Source: an uncultured Clostridia bacterium (GTDB lineage: Bacteria; Bacillota; Clostridia; Oscillospirales; SIG627). Taken from it: a stretch of 45,337 nt of DNA. Shown piece after piece: positions 15,624 through 27,541 of the stretch. Below the pieces are notes generated by a model that had not been told where the DNA came from, ran no database searches, and worked only from the letters and a program-made list of their open reading frames with translations. A program made the position numbers and the translations under genes. Where the stretch lies: contig CANQBV010000013.1 in assembly GCA_947589595.1 (NCBI GenBank), positions 1-45,337 of the forward strand, given 5' to 3'. Numbering within the stretch: the stretch's first letter is position 1; each line of letters opens with the position of its first letter.

Positions 15624-16357
15624 TGCCGCGTTTTCGATTAAAGCTTGCCTTTTTGGGAACGGACTTTCACGGCTGGCAGGTTCAGCAGAATGCCCGCACC
15701 GTGCAGGGAACGCTGAATGAAGCCCTCTCCCGGCTTTTCGAAGAACCGATTTCGGCTGTGGGCTGCAGCCGTACCGACGCCGGCGTACACGCCGAAGAAT
15801 TTGTTTGCCATTTCGACGCGGCAAAATCCTTTCCCGCCGAGCGGCTGCCCATGGCGCTGAATCCGCTTTTGCCGGATTCCGTGGCGGCGCTTTCCTGCGA
15901 AGAAGCCGAGTCCGGCTTTCACGCCCGTTTTGACTGTACCGGGAAAATTTATCGCTACGATATTTTTAATTCCCCGCTGCGTCACCCGTTTTATGAAAAC
16001 CGCGCGGCGCGGATTCCCCGAAAACTGGATGTGGAAAAAATGCGCCGGGAAGCGCAGGCCTTCCTCGGTGAGCACGATTTTTCCTCATTTATGGCGGCCG
16101 GGTCCGATATCAAAAGCACCGTGCGCACTGTTTTTTCATTGGACCTGCAGCAAAAAGGCGATCTTGTTTCACTCACCGTCGCCGGAAACGGCTTTTTGTA
16201 CCACATGGTGCGCATTATGGCGGGAACCCTGATCGAGCGCAACTTCGGAAAGGATCTTTTACCGATCCCGGAAATTTTAGCAAAAAAAGACCGGAACTTT
16301 GCCGGCGTGACGGCGCCGGCCTGCGGGCTTTATCTGCAGAACGTATTTTATGAGTAA
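15623..16357 (+). CDS. truA: tRNA pseudouridine(38-40) synthase TruA
   Basis: Makes pseudouridine at positions 38-40 in the tRNA anticodon arm. 244 residues from the ATG at 15623, which overlaps the ecfT stop (TAATG) and begins with the typical MPRFRLKLAFLGTDFHGWQ; the frame upstream of it is open but lies in ecfT. Catalytic Asp52 is in GCSRTDAGVHA. The C-terminal NGFLYHMVRIMAGTL block is also diagnostic. The order ecfA1-ecfA2-ecfT-truA is widely conserved in Bacillota. Confidence 0.96.
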   Translation: MPRFRLKLAFLGTDFHGWQVQQNARTVQGTLNEALSRLFEEPISAVGCSRTDAGVHAEEFVCHFDAAKSFPAERLPMALNPLLPDSVAALSCEEAESGFHARFDCTGKIYRYDIFNSPLRHPFYENRAARIPRKLDVEKMRREAQAFLGEHDFSSFMAAGSDIKSTVRTVFSLDLQQKGDLVSLTVAGNGFLYHMVRIMAGTLIERNFGKDLLPIPEILAKKDRNFAGVTAPACGLYLQNVFYE

Positions 16358-16374
16358 ACGAAAGGAGCAGCGTT

Positions 16375-17541
16375 ATGAACGGAAGCGAAAAAACACAACC
16401 GAATTTTTTCGATGAAAAAGCAAATACCTATCGCCGCTATAAGTGGATAACGCTGGTCTTTTTTATCATTTTTGTCTTGTTCGGCCTGGTGGCGTTTAAA
16501 AACGAAATCACGCCGGAGAATATTCGTTATCTGGTGAAATATATTGATTTTGAAAACGGCTTTTCCGGCGCATCGGAAGGCTCCACCATTTATTACGATG
16601 CGGATTCCAACAACCGTTTTGCCATTTATCACGGCGACCTTGCCGTGGCCAACAACGGTGGGATCACGCTGTTCGACTCAGCCGGCAATATCACGATGTC
16701 CGACTCGTTCAGCATGTCCAACCCCATTATCGTGGCAGGCGGGAAATATCTCGTTGTTTACGATCTGGGCGGATATTATCTGAAGATCTACAATTCCTTT
16801 TCCCTTCTGCATGAAGAATCGTTCAGCTATATCATTCAGAGCGTTGCTGCCAACGACAACGGGTTGATTTGCGTGGCAACGGCGGAAAAATCCTATCACG
16901 CCGCGCTTTTGGTGTATAACAACGATTTCGAGCAGGTATATAAATGGCTGTCTGTCGATAAATTTATCACAGATTGCGCCATTGCTCCCGATGATAAAAT
17001 CCTTGTCAGCACCGTCCGTGCCGAAAACGGCGATCTGATCAGTGAGCTGACCGCCCTGCAGATCGGGAAAAACGAAGCCGACTACGCCATTCCCTTATCG
17101 GAAGAATTGCCGATTGCGCTGCTGCCCAAACGAAAAAGCGTTTTGCTTTTAAGCGACCGGGCGCTTCGAAATATCCGGGAGGGAGAGATCACGAAGGAAG
17201 CGCTTTTTGATCAGGATTCGATCGATCTTTTCACCCTCGGGGAAACCGTCAGCGCCGTGGCGGAAAACGAATTGCTGGTCGGCGTGAACTATAAGGTGCG
17301 CGTTTTCGACGTGGACGCCAATGAGATCAATTCTCTGAATTTTTCCGTTCAGATCTTAGATATGAAAACTTTTGGCGATAATATCTATATCCTGACACGC
17401 AATGAGTTCTACTGCCTTGAAAACGGTGTGGAGACCCGGGTTTTTGAAATCAACGGCGACTATGCGCAGTTTGAAATGCTGTCGTCGAACACAGCGGTGC
17501 TTTGTTCGGATCAGGCCGCACAGGTTTTGATATTGGAGTAG
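16375..17541 (+). CDS. DUF5711-like membrane-anchored beta-propeller protein
   Basis: A 388-residue protein with a short charged N-terminus, one membrane helix (about 23-42) and an outward domain rich in beta strands that repeat a pattern of hydrophobic strands and turns (for example AVANNGGITLFDSAGNIT), as in PQQ/WD-like propellers. It resembles the DUF5711 family of Clostridia, for which I know no established function. A clear AAAGGAG at about 16361 supports the start. It lies between truA and the CvpA-like gene in a codirectional run. Confidence 0.7.
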   Translation: MNGSEKTQPNFFDEKANTYRRYKWITLVFFIIFVLFGLVAFKNEITPENIRYLVKYIDFENGFSGASEGSTIYYDADSNNRFAIYHGDLAVANNGGITLFDSAGNITMSDSFSMSNPIIVAGGKYLVVYDLGGYYLKIYNSFSLLHEESFSYIIQSVAANDNGLICVATAEKSYHAALLVYNNDFEQVYKWLSVDKFITDCAIAPDDKILVSTVRAENGDLISELTALQIGKNEADYAIPLSEELPIALLPKRKSVLLLSDRALRNIREGEITKEALFDQDSIDLFTLGETVSAVAENELLVGVNYKVRVFDVDANEINSLNFSVQILDMKTFGDNIYILTRNEFYCLENGVETRVFEINGDYAQFEMLSSNTAVLCSDQAAQVLILE

Positions 17542-17551
17542 GGAGGAAAAA

Positions 17552-18253
17552 ATGAATCTGATTTGCGATATTTTGATTGTCGGGATCGTCCTGGCGGCAG
17601 CCTGGATCGGGAAAAAAAGAGGACTCGTAAAAACGTTTTTCAACTTTTTCGGTTCTCTGATCGCCTTTTTCACGGCGTTTCTTTTGGAACGTCCGCTGGC
17701 AGTGTTTTTGGATGAACGTATTTTCCGTTCCGCTCTTGTCAAACAGTTTTTAAGCGCTGTGGAAAGCGCCGCGCAGAAAACCGTCAGCGAGCTGGATTTT
17801 GCCGCTTTGCCGGAATCGGTTTCGGAGGTTCTGGCCCGTTTCGGAACAGACAGTGAATCGGTGAGGAGTCTGGTGCTTTCGGCAGGAGAGGGAAGCCTTG
17901 CCGAAAAGGTGGCGACAGGCATTGTAAGCCCGATTTCCGCCGTGCTTTCCGGGGTAGTGGCGTTTGTGCTCCTGTTTGTTTTGGCGTCGGTTCTGATCCG
18001 TGTTTTGGAGCGTGCGTTCAACCTGGTTGCCAGGCTGCCGGTGCTGAATTTTTCCAATCGCTTTTTGGGACTTTTCTGCGGCGTGGTTTGGGGGCTGTTT
18101 CTGGCATTTCTTTTCGCCTGTGCCATGCAGCGCCTGGCTCCCGCCCTGCAGGGAAGTGAAAATCAATTCCTGCAAAGCTTCGATCCGGAGAAAACCGTGC
18201 TGCTGCGCTGGTTCTCCGCCGTAAATCTTCTGGGCTTTCTGACAAATAATTAA
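17552..18253 (+). CDS. CvpA family membrane protein
   Basis: A 233-residue protein with four hydrophobic segments (about 3-19, 30-46, 127-150 and 171-192). The opening GIVLAAAWIGKKRGLVKTFF matches the CvpA N-terminus. The middle (about 60-125) is a longer soluble, acidic stretch than in E. coli CvpA and is probably extracytoplasmic. CvpA is linked to colicin V production and, more broadly, to envelope integrity; the exact role is unclear. GGAGG lies just before the ATG. Confidence 0.75.
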   Translation: MNLICDILIVGIVLAAAWIGKKRGLVKTFFNFFGSLIAFFTAFLLERPLAVFLDERIFRSALVKQFLSAVESAAQKTVSELDFAALPESVSEVLARFGTDSESVRSLVLSAGEGSLAEKVATGIVSPISAVLSGVVAFVLLFVLASVLIRVLERAFNLVARLPVLNFSNRFLGLFCGVVWGLFLAFLFACAMQRLAPALQGSENQFLQSFDPEKTVLLRWFSAVNLLGFLTNN

Positions 18254-18269
18254 CGAGGAACGAGGACGT

Positions 18270-18878
18270 ATGAAAAAAGAAAATATCCCCAATTACATTT
18301 CCCTGATCCGTATCCTTTTGGTGCCGTTGTATGCGATCTTCTTTTTCGGGACCGGCATTTTCGACGATCCGGACCGGCGCTTTTTCGCCGCCGGGATTGT
18401 CTTTATTTGCGCCGGCCTTTCCGATGCGCTTGATGGGTACTTAGCCAGAAGATTCAATTGGATCTCCGATATCGGCAAGCTGCTCGATCCGTTTGCCGAT
18501 AAAATGATGGAGCTTTGTGCGACCCTTTGCCTGGCGATCGAATTCAAAGGACCGTTTGTGTTTCTCGCTGTGATCATTGTGCTGAAGGAGGTCATCATGA
18601 TCGTCGGCGCCGGGTTGATTATGGCGAAAAGCAAAATCTATCTTTCCAGCGTGTGGTATGGCAAAGTCACTACGCTGGTGTGGTACGTGCTGATCTGTCT
18701 GGTGACGTTCTTCCCCTCGGTGCGTGCCAATGTGGCGTTTTGCCACGCGCTCTGTATCTTCCTCATTTTGATTATGATTTTGGCGTTCATTTTATACCTC
18801 TGCAATTACCATCCTCAGATCAAATCCACCAAGGACGTGATCCTGAAGGACACGAAAAATTCTATTCGAAAGAAGTAA
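18270..18878 (+). CDS. pgsA: CDP-alcohol phosphatidyltransferase (PgsA-like)
   Basis: Integral membrane enzyme that joins a CDP-diacylglycerol headgroup acceptor, most likely glycerol 3-phosphate for phosphatidylglycerol synthesis. 202 residues with about six helices. The full metal/CDP motif is present: Asp52, Asp55-Gly56, Ala59-Arg60, Gly69, Asp73 and Asp77. The N-terminal NYISLIRILLVP is typical. The choice of PgsA over another CDP-alcohol enzyme is inferred from general similarity. A paralogue lies in the accessory module at 43746. Confidence 0.8.
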   Translation: MKKENIPNYISLIRILLVPLYAIFFFGTGIFDDPDRRFFAAGIVFICAGLSDALDGYLARRFNWISDIGKLLDPFADKMMELCATLCLAIEFKGPFVFLAVIIVLKEVIMIVGAGLIMAKSKIYLSSVWYGKVTTLVWYVLICLVTFFPSVRANVAFCHALCIFLILIMILAFILYLCNYHPQIKSTKDVILKDTKNSIRKK

Positions 18879-18884
18879 TCCCCT

Positions 18885-21157
<2,273 letters not shown>

Positions 21158-21161
<4 letters not shown>

Positions 21162-23806
21162 ATCTTTTAGAAGTCAATCTGGAAAAACTGTTCGCGGTTC
21201 TCGGTACCGACCCGGAAGACGGGCTTACCGAGGAGCAAGCGCAGCGCAACCGCCGTGAATTCGGGGAAAATATTCTTTTTGAAAAAAAGGACAGCACGTT
21301 TGAGCGTCTGAAGAAAATCTTCGGCGATGCCATGATGGTCGTGCTGCTTTTCACCTGCCTGTTTGATTTTCTCGGTTCCGGTTCTTTTGCTTCACTGGTG
21401 TCTCTCGTTTTGGTGGTGGTTTGTTACTTTGCCTATGCGCTCGGCACTCGGTATTACGTGGCGCGCGCACAGAAAAAGGTGGAAAAGTACTGCAAAAGCA
21501 AATACCGTGTCCGCCGGGAAGGGCATATCCGCTCGGTGCGCAAAAGCGAACTTGTGGCCGGAGATATTTTGATTCTGGAAAAAGGCGACGTCATGCCCTG
21601 CGACGGCATTATTTTGCAGCAGAAGTCGCTGCGCATTCTGGAGGCCAGCGTGACAGGCCGCCGAGTGCCGCTTTTCAAGCGCAGCCATGCCGAGGTGGAG
21701 AAGGAAGAAGGCTACCCTTATTTTGAATGCATCCTCTTTGCCGGCAGCGTGCTTCTGCAGGGGCAGGCGATCGTATTTGTGTGCAACGTGGGGAAAGATA
21801 TTTTCGATAACGAAAACTTCGCCATTTCCCGTCAGAACACCACCGTTCCGCAGATCTATGAAACCGCACTGTATTTGAAAAAGCAAATTTCCCTGATTTG
21901 GGTACTGGCGTGCTTTGTGCTGTTTGCCTGGGGCATTTTCCGCGGACAGGGAATTTTCCGGATCTTCTATTTTACCGTCGCGTTGGCGATTGCCGCTTTT
22001 CCGGATGCGATCGAGCTTTTGTGCGATCTTTCCGTGGCGTATATGACCTCCAAAATATTCGACGAGGGTTGTGTCCTGCGCAATCCCGGCGCGATCGACC
22101 GGCTTTGCGATGCCAACTGTATTTTTGTCAATTCCAGCGACTATCTGTTTTATGCGCAGCCGGTGGCAGGGCAGTATTATGTCGGCGACCGGGGCTATGA
22201 CTTTAAGGATACGCCCGAAAAGGCCAGGCCGCTTTTGGAAAATCTGCTCCTGACCCAGCCGCCCCCCGCGGTTTTGAAATCATTACCGCATAAAGAGCAG
22301 CGTGCCGAAAAGGTATTGCTCAGCGCGGCGGCGTCGGTCGGGCTTCAGCAGCGCACCCTGCGGCGGGACTTTTTACATATCAATACCTATGATTATGACC
22401 CGAGATACGGCTTCGCTGCGTCTCTGGTGCTGAAAGGCGACGTTTACCGCCTGGCGGTGCGCGGCGACTTGCAGGCCGTGCTCAACGCCTGTACGACGAT
22501 CGAGCGCGACGGTGTTGTCGAGCCGCTCACCGAGGGAGATCGCATTCGTTTGCGCTCTCTGTACCGCAGCATGGCAGCCTCCTGTGAAAGAATTTTTAGC
22601 GTAGCCTCCCGCGAGCTTTCGTCTCCCGCGGCCGGTGATCAGCGCCAAAACGCACGGGAAATGACCTTTCTTGGCTTTTTCGGGCTTTCCACGCCTATCA
22701 GCGCCGCCGCTGCCAAAGCCGTCAGTACCTGCCAGAAATCCGGCATCGAAACTTATCTTCTGACAGACGACTACCCCGAAACGGTGGCGTCGATTTCGCA
22801 GAGCGTTTCTATTATCCGCGAAGAGGATTACCCTTACGCGCTCGGCTTTCGCACCTACCAAAGAATGGATCGCGGCGTCTTTATCGCCGATATCGGAAAA
22901 TACAAAGCGTTCTGCAATTTTCCGGCCGAGGAAAAGCAAAGCGTGATCCGGTACCACAAGGAAGACGGCGACATTGTGATTTCGCTGGCCGGTGGTCTGT
23001 ACGATACCCTGCCGCAAATGGAATCGGACATTTCCTTTGTCAGCACAAAAGAGCGCTATCACGCCACCAAGCTCAATGCCGATATTCTGGTGCGGGAAAA
23101 GCGCTTTGATCTGGTGCCGCTCTGCATCAATTGGGCGCGCACCTTTTACCGCAATATCGTGCACATTATGCAGTACACGCTCGTTTTGCAGGTCGCGCTG
23201 TTCTTAACGGTGTTTATCGGACTGGCTTCTTCGGGAACTACCGTTTTTTCCGTGCTGCCTCTTTTGGCTGTCAGTCTGACCATTTGTCTGCCGTCCGCCA
23301 TGAATTTGTTTCATCGCCGGCCGGGCATGAAGTTGGAAAGCAACGAGGGGGTTCTCAGCAAAGACCGCATCTATTCATTGCAGGCGCTTCTGATCATCCC
23401 CGTGGTGGTCGGCGTTGCCACGGCGATTGCGGTTATGCTGTCCTACCGGGTCGCTTTGTTTCTTTCCGGTTCGGTGGACGCCGCCGCCGGTGCGGCGCTC
23501 GTTACCTTTGGTTTTTCCTCGTTTTTTACTTCACTGACCATTAAGTTTGATGATTTTTTCTACCGTAACGTCAGACTGCTCGGAAAAACCGAACTGATTT
23601 CGTTTTGTGCCACGGTAGTCTCGCTGGGGATTTTGATTTTCAGCCCCTTCGCGCGCCTGTATCAAAGCGGGGAGGCCGCTTTCGGCTCCGGGCTTTCCTT
23701 TGCAGGCCTTCTGTTTGCCTTTTTATTCTCACTCGTTCCGTTTGGCATTATGGAATTGATGAAGCTGGTTAAAAAAGATGATTCCGCTCAAGAGCGTGAT
23801 TCATAA
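21158..23806 (+). CDS. P-type ATPase-like protein without catalytic motifs (pseudoenzyme)
   Basis: An 882-residue protein with the complete layout of a P-type cation ATPase: N-terminal cytosolic region, two helices (about 59-96), A domain, two helices (about 243-297), P and N domains, then about six C-terminal helices. Every catalytic motif is altered. The phosphorylation loop DKTGTLT aligns with NSSDYLF (325-331), so the acceptor Asp is Asn. TGE of the A domain is TGR (166-168). The membrane PEGLP motif is PDAIE (282-286). KGAPE is RGDLQ, TGD is TDD (536-538), and TGDGxNDxPAL aligns with LAGGLYDTLPQ. Length and frame are intact and there is no internal stop, so this is a maintained fold, not a decaying gene. 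It should not pump ions by the normal cycle; a binding, sensing or scaffold role is likely. It is translationally coupled to the Clp gene. Confidence 0.85.
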
Positions 23807-23838
23807 ATGATACCCAATACGAAAGGAGTTTTGTTGAC

Positions 23839-24039
23839 ATGACCGTAACCAAAGACAGTATTATCGGCGAAATTCTCGACGCCGATGAAACCACTGCCGA
23901 ATTCTTCTTTGAAATCGGGATGCATTGCCTTGGCTGCCCTGCTTCCAGAGGAGAATCCATCGAACAGGCTTGTGCCGTTCACGGCACCGACGCCGATGCC
24001 TTGGTGAAAAAGATCAATGAGCATCTCGCCGGCAAGTAA
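23839..24039 (+). CDS. DUF1858 domain protein
   Basis: A 66-residue protein that is a single DUF1858 domain: VTKDSIIGEILDADETTAEF, then MHCLGCP with two cysteines (C-x-x-C) and the ESIEQACAVHGTD segment. The domain is related to the N-terminus of ScdA/RIC iron-sulfur repair proteins and is often free-standing in anaerobes; the cysteine pair suggests a redox or metal role that has not been fixed by experiment as far as I know. AAGGAG at about 23822 supports the start. Its 3' end overlaps trmK by 23 bases. Confidence 0.85.
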   Translation: MTVTKDSIIGEILDADETTAEFFFEIGMHCLGCPASRGESIEQACAVHGTDADALVKKINEHLAGK

Positions 24040-24736
24040 TTCCGGCAAAAAAGATCTTTCGGATCGCCTTGGCGCCATCGCCCGGGCGATCCCGAAAGGG
24101 AGCCTTGTTTGCGATATCGGTTCCGACCACGGCTTGCTGCCGCTTTTTTTAGTAAAGCACGGCATTTGTCCGCAGGTACTGGTGACCGATCTCAATGCCT
24201 TTCCGCTGGAACGGGCCAAAAGTGCGTTTGCTAAGAACGCGCTTTCCGATCGCGCCCGTTTTTTACAATGCAACGGCATCGCGGAACCGCTTGCCTTTCG
24301 GCCGGATCTTTTTGTCATTGCCGGTATGAGCGGGAAAACGATCGTGCAGATCCTGGCGGAAGCGGAGGGAAAAATCCCCGTGGGCACACGCTTTTTCCTG
24401 CAGCCCATGACAAAGGACGCCGCGCTGCGTCGCTATTTGTACGCGGCGGGATTTGCGATTCAAAACGAAACCGTGGTTTTGGAAAACAGGAAAGTCTTTT
24501 TGATCCTGGACGCCGTTTTTGATGGGATTTCCCGCACGGCAAACGAGGCGGTGCTTGCTTTTGGAGAAACAAAATTTGCGTGCCCTGAAAGGGCGGCGTA
24601 TTATAAGAAAAAGAAGGAATCCCTGGAAATACAAATCCGGGGAAAGGAATCGGCAGGGCAGAGCGTCCTGCATGAAAAGCACCTTTTGGAAACCCTGTGC
24701 GGTGTTTTAGGAGGTCTGAATCATGAAAATCAGTGA
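24017..24736 (+). CDS. trmK: tRNA (adenine(22)-N(1))-methyltransferase TrmK
   Basis: SAM-dependent enzyme that methylates N1 of adenine 22 in tRNA. 239 residues. SAM motif VCDIGSDHGLLPLFL at about 31-45, LVTDLN acidic loop, and IAGMSGKTI as the family-specific block; a C-terminal coiled-coil region contains YYKKKKESLEIQIRGKES. The start overlaps the DUF1858 gene and has only a weak ribosome site, so translational coupling is likely. It overlaps the Nif3 gene by 14 bases; this trmK-nif3 pairing is widely conserved in Bacillota. Confidence 0.92.
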   Translation: MSISPASNSGKKDLSDRLGAIARAIPKGSLVCDIGSDHGLLPLFLVKHGICPQVLVTDLNAFPLERAKSAFAKNALSDRARFLQCNGIAEPLAFRPDLFVIAGMSGKTIVQILAEAEGKIPVGTRFFLQPMTKDAALRRYLYAAGFAIQNETVVLENRKVFLILDAVFDGISRTANEAVLAFGETKFACPERAAYYKKKKESLEIQIRGKESAGQSVLHEKHLLETLCGVLGGLNHENQ

Positions 24737-25499
24737 ATTCTGCGCGTATTTCGACCGACTTTATCCCCGGGAACGCGCCTGTGACTGGGATAACGACGGG
24801 CTGCTTGTCTGCCCGGATCAGGAGAGAGAAGTGACGAGTGTTGTCACCTGCCTGGACGTGACCTTTCCCGTGATCGAAAAGGCCATCGAAATCGGCGCCG
24901 AGCTGATCATCAGCCACCACCCCCTGATCTTTTCACCCGTAAAGGCGATCAATGAAGATACCATTGTGGGGCAAAAAATCCTGCTGCTCCTGCAAAATGG
25001 AATTTCGCTCCTGTCCTGCCACACCCGATTCGACGGCGCGGAAAACGGCCTGAACCGGGAACTGGCACAGCTTTTGGAAATCAAATTGAACCCCGCTGCC
25101 GTTCTAAACCCCGAGGAGCCGTACGTCGGCGGATTGGGAACGCTTCCGGAAAAAATGAGCCCGGAGGAATTGGCACGCCTGGTTGCCGAGACGTTGGATT
25201 GTCCGGTGCGGCTTTACTCCGCCGGCGCCGGGATCGAAACCGTTGGGCTTTGCAGCGGCGCCGGAAAAGACCTGATCGCACCGGCGCTCTCCATGGGAGC
25301 GGACGCTTTTCTTACCGGCGACGTTTCCTATCACACTGCGCTGGACGCCGTGGAAGCGGGAATGACCGTGATCGATTTCGGTCACCATGCTTCGGAATGC
25401 ATGGCCGCGTCTCTTTTTGCCGACGCGGTGGAAGCGGCTGCGCCGCAGACAGAGGTTTTCCCGTTTTATGAAGCACTCGGCGGTGAGATCATCCGTTAA
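24723..25499 (+). CDS. Nif3-like dinuclear metal-centre protein
   Basis: A 258-residue member of the NIF3/DUF34 family. Metal ligands are visible: His65/His66 in LIISHHPLIF, His100 and Asp104 in CHTRFD, and His221 with Glu225 in FGHHASE. Proteins of this family form hexameric rings and are often called GTP cyclohydrolase I type 2, an old label not well supported; biochemical function is unsettled. It is the short form, without the PII-like insert that makes the Bacillus YqfO longer. Last gene of the long block that starts at ruvC. Confidence 0.9.
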   Translation: MKISEFCAYFDRLYPRERACDWDNDGLLVCPDQEREVTSVVTCLDVTFPVIEKAIEIGAELIISHHPLIFSPVKAINEDTIVGQKILLLLQNGISLLSCHTRFDGAENGLNRELAQLLEIKLNPAAVLNPEEPYVGGLGTLPEKMSPEELARLVAETLDCPVRLYSAGAGIETVGLCSGAGKDLIAPALSMGADAFLTGDVSYHTALDAVEAGMTVIDFGHHASECMAASLFADAVEAAAPQTEVFPFYEALGGEIIR

Positions 25500-25618
25500 A
25501 GCGCACAAGCAAAATTCGCCCTTATGCCCGAAACCCCGGCATTTTTTGTGGAAAAAGCACAAGCTGAAAAATCTTTCCTTGTGCAAATAAAAGAATTTTC
25601 GGATTGTCCGAATAGTTC

Positions 25619-25647
25619 TTGATTCATTCACAATTTTGTGTTATACT
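25619..25647 (+). promoter_or_regulatory. Promoter of the OppA-like lipoprotein gene
   Basis: TTGATT at 25619-25624, 17-base spacer, TATACT at 25642-25647 with TG at 25639-25640. About 105 bases of leader precede the ATG at 25753; a weak hairpin with GCACAAG/CTTGTGC arms lies upstream near 25557-25584. Confidence 0.65.
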
Positions 25648-25752
25648 TATAAAAGCAGAGTTTGCAGGTGCCCCGGAAAACCGGACGCGCTATGTTGCAA
25701 GAGCAGACTTTTTCTCTTTGCATTTCAGATACCAGTTTAGGAGGAATTTCGA

Positions 25753-27474
25753 ATGAAGCGCATTATTGCCATGCTGTTGCTCGGTGCAATGCTGGTACTT
25801 ACTCTTTCCGCATGCGGAGTGGATATGGAGGATCGCGGCGCAATCATCCCCATGTATCTCACCACGCCTCAGACCAATCTCGATCCAACCCGCATGATCT
25901 ACGACAAAAATTTTGTCAAGGTTTCCGGCCTGATTTACGAGGGGCTTACCGAAGTCGGTGAAAACGGCAAGATCACCCCGGCTCTGGCGAAAAGCTGGGT
26001 GAAGAAATATAACGAGGAAAGAGACGAATACTTCCTTGAAATCAATCTCGATTCCACCAGGTGGAACGACGGACGCACCTTTACCGCGTATCATGTGATT
26101 TATGCGTGGAAGCAGGTGATCTCGCCCGAAACCGCTAGCCCCGCCGCCGCGCTTCTTTTTGATATCAAAAACGCCAAAGAAGTCAAAGCGGGTCTGAAAA
26201 CGATCGATGAACTCGGCGTTGCCGCTGTCGATACCTACACGCTTGAAGTCCAGTTCGAAAGAGCGATCGACCCCGAGCTTTTCCTCGAAGCGATCTCCTC
26301 TCCGTCTCTGGTGCCGATGCGCGACGACGTTGTTGTAAATAAAGAAACCACCTGGGCGACCAATGTGGACGATATCGCCACGGTCGGCAAATTTACCATC
26401 AAAAGCATGGATCCTGTCGGCGAATACCGTCTGGAGTACTCCAAGTATTATAAACTGACCTCCGAAGCGAAAAAAGGCTACAATGAATTTGTAAAGCCCT
26501 ATAAATTGATCTCGGATTTTTCCAAGTCCGCGCAGGAAGCGCTCGCCGCTTTCAACAACGGTGAAATCTATTACGTAGGCGAAATGACCGCCGAGGATTA
26601 CGCCGCCAACGAAAAGAACGTCAAAACCGGCGCTACGCTTTCCAACTACACCTATTTCTTTGATTGCAAAAATCCGGTACTCTCCAATGCCAAGGTGCGC
26701 TCCGCGCTTTCTTTGGCGCTTGACCGCAATCAGATTGCTTCCATCATCGGGCAGGGAACTACCGCGGCAAAAGGCTTTGTCAGCGAATCCGCCACCGGTA
26801 CGAGCATGAAAAAATCGTTCCGCAAGGAGGCGGGGAATCTGTACCAGGCTTCCGCCAATATGGACGCTGCCAAACAGCAGCTTTCCGAAGCCGGCGTCAG
26901 CAGCGGCTCTTTTACCATTACCTATCGTCAAGACCGCGCTTACGATTCGCTTGTTGCCGAATACGCCAAGAGCGTTTGGGAACAGCTCGGCTTTTCCGTC
27001 AGCCTCAAGGCTCTTCCTCTGTCTGCTTATGAAGAAGCCCTCTACAGCGGTGCTTTCGATGTGATCGCGCTGGACTACCAGGGGCTTTCCACCAACGCCT
27101 ATTCGTTCCTGGCTCCCTTTGCTACTGCCTATAGCGGCAGCGTGGTTTCCGTTGCGGACGATTCTACCGGCGTCACCCCGCATATCACGGGCTATGCTTC
27201 CGAAGCGTATGACGCCCTGATCGACGCCGCCATGGAATGCACCACCCGTTCCGATCGTGCCAAGAAATTGGTTGAGGCCGAAAAGCTTCTTGTCGAAGAC
27301 AGCCCGGCGATCGCCCTGGTTTCCTACGCCAACTATTACCTGGCTTCGTCGCAACTGAAAGGCCTTTCCTTCAGCCCCTACGGCTATACCCTGTTTACCA
27401 ACGCCACGTTGAAAAACTATGCCGAAAAGAACGCCGCCTATGAAGCGGCGCAAGCGGCCAAAACCGCCGAATAA
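25753..27474 (+). CDS. Peptide-type ABC transporter substrate-binding lipoprotein (SBP_bac_5)
   Basis: A 573-residue lipoprotein: signal peptide with lipobox LSAC, Cys21 as lipid anchor, then a family 5 solute-binding fold. Typical blocks: NLDPTRMIYDKNFVKVSGLIYEGL is split into the expected NLDPxR and IYEGL motifs, RTFTAYHVIYAWK, and VRSALSLALDRNQIA. The family binds oligopeptides, opines or nickel. No permease or ATPase gene is adjacent, so it is an orphan binding protein that must use a distant transporter or act as a sensor or chaperone. It has its own promoter, AGGAGG (about 25740-25745) and terminator. The C-terminus is an Ala-rich tail (YEAAQAAKTAE). Confidence 0.9.
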   Translation: MKRIIAMLLLGAMLVLTLSACGVDMEDRGAIIPMYLTTPQTNLDPTRMIYDKNFVKVSGLIYEGLTEVGENGKITPALAKSWVKKYNEERDEYFLEINLDSTRWNDGRTFTAYHVIYAWKQVISPETASPAAALLFDIKNAKEVKAGLKTIDELGVAAVDTYTLEVQFERAIDPELFLEAISSPSLVPMRDDVVVNKETTWATNVDDIATVGKFTIKSMDPVGEYRLEYSKYYKLTSEAKKGYNEFVKPYKLISDFSKSAQEALAAFNNGEIYYVGEMTAEDYAANEKNVKTGATLSNYTYFFDCKNPVLSNAKVRSALSLALDRNQIASIIGQGTTAAKGFVSESATGTSMKKSFRKEAGNLYQASANMDAAKQQLSEAGVSSGSFTITYRQDRAYDSLVAEYAKSVWEQLGFSVSLKALPLSAYEEALYSGAFDVIALDYQGLSTNAYSFLAPFATAYSGSVVSVADDSTGVTPHITGYASEAYDALIDAAMECTTRSDRAKKLVEAEKLLVEDSPAIALVSYANYYLASSQLKGLSFSPYGYTLFTNATLKNYAEKNAAYEAAQAAKTAE

Positions 27475-27495
27475 AACGGCATAAAAAGAAGAATT

Positions 27496-27541
27496 ACGTC
27501 AAAAGACGCCGGAAAAAACCTCCGGCGTCTTTTGACGCTTT
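27496..27541 (+). terminator. Terminator of the OppA-like gene
   Basis: CGTCAAAAGACGCCGG at 27497-27512 pairs perfectly with CCGGCGTCTTTTGACG at 27522-27537 around a short A-rich loop, followed by CTTTT. Confidence 0.85.

Noticed and set aside
25690-27453. 587-codon antisense open frame opposite the OppA-like gene
   Set aside because: Same reason: the plus strand encodes a canonical lipoprotein with all signals.
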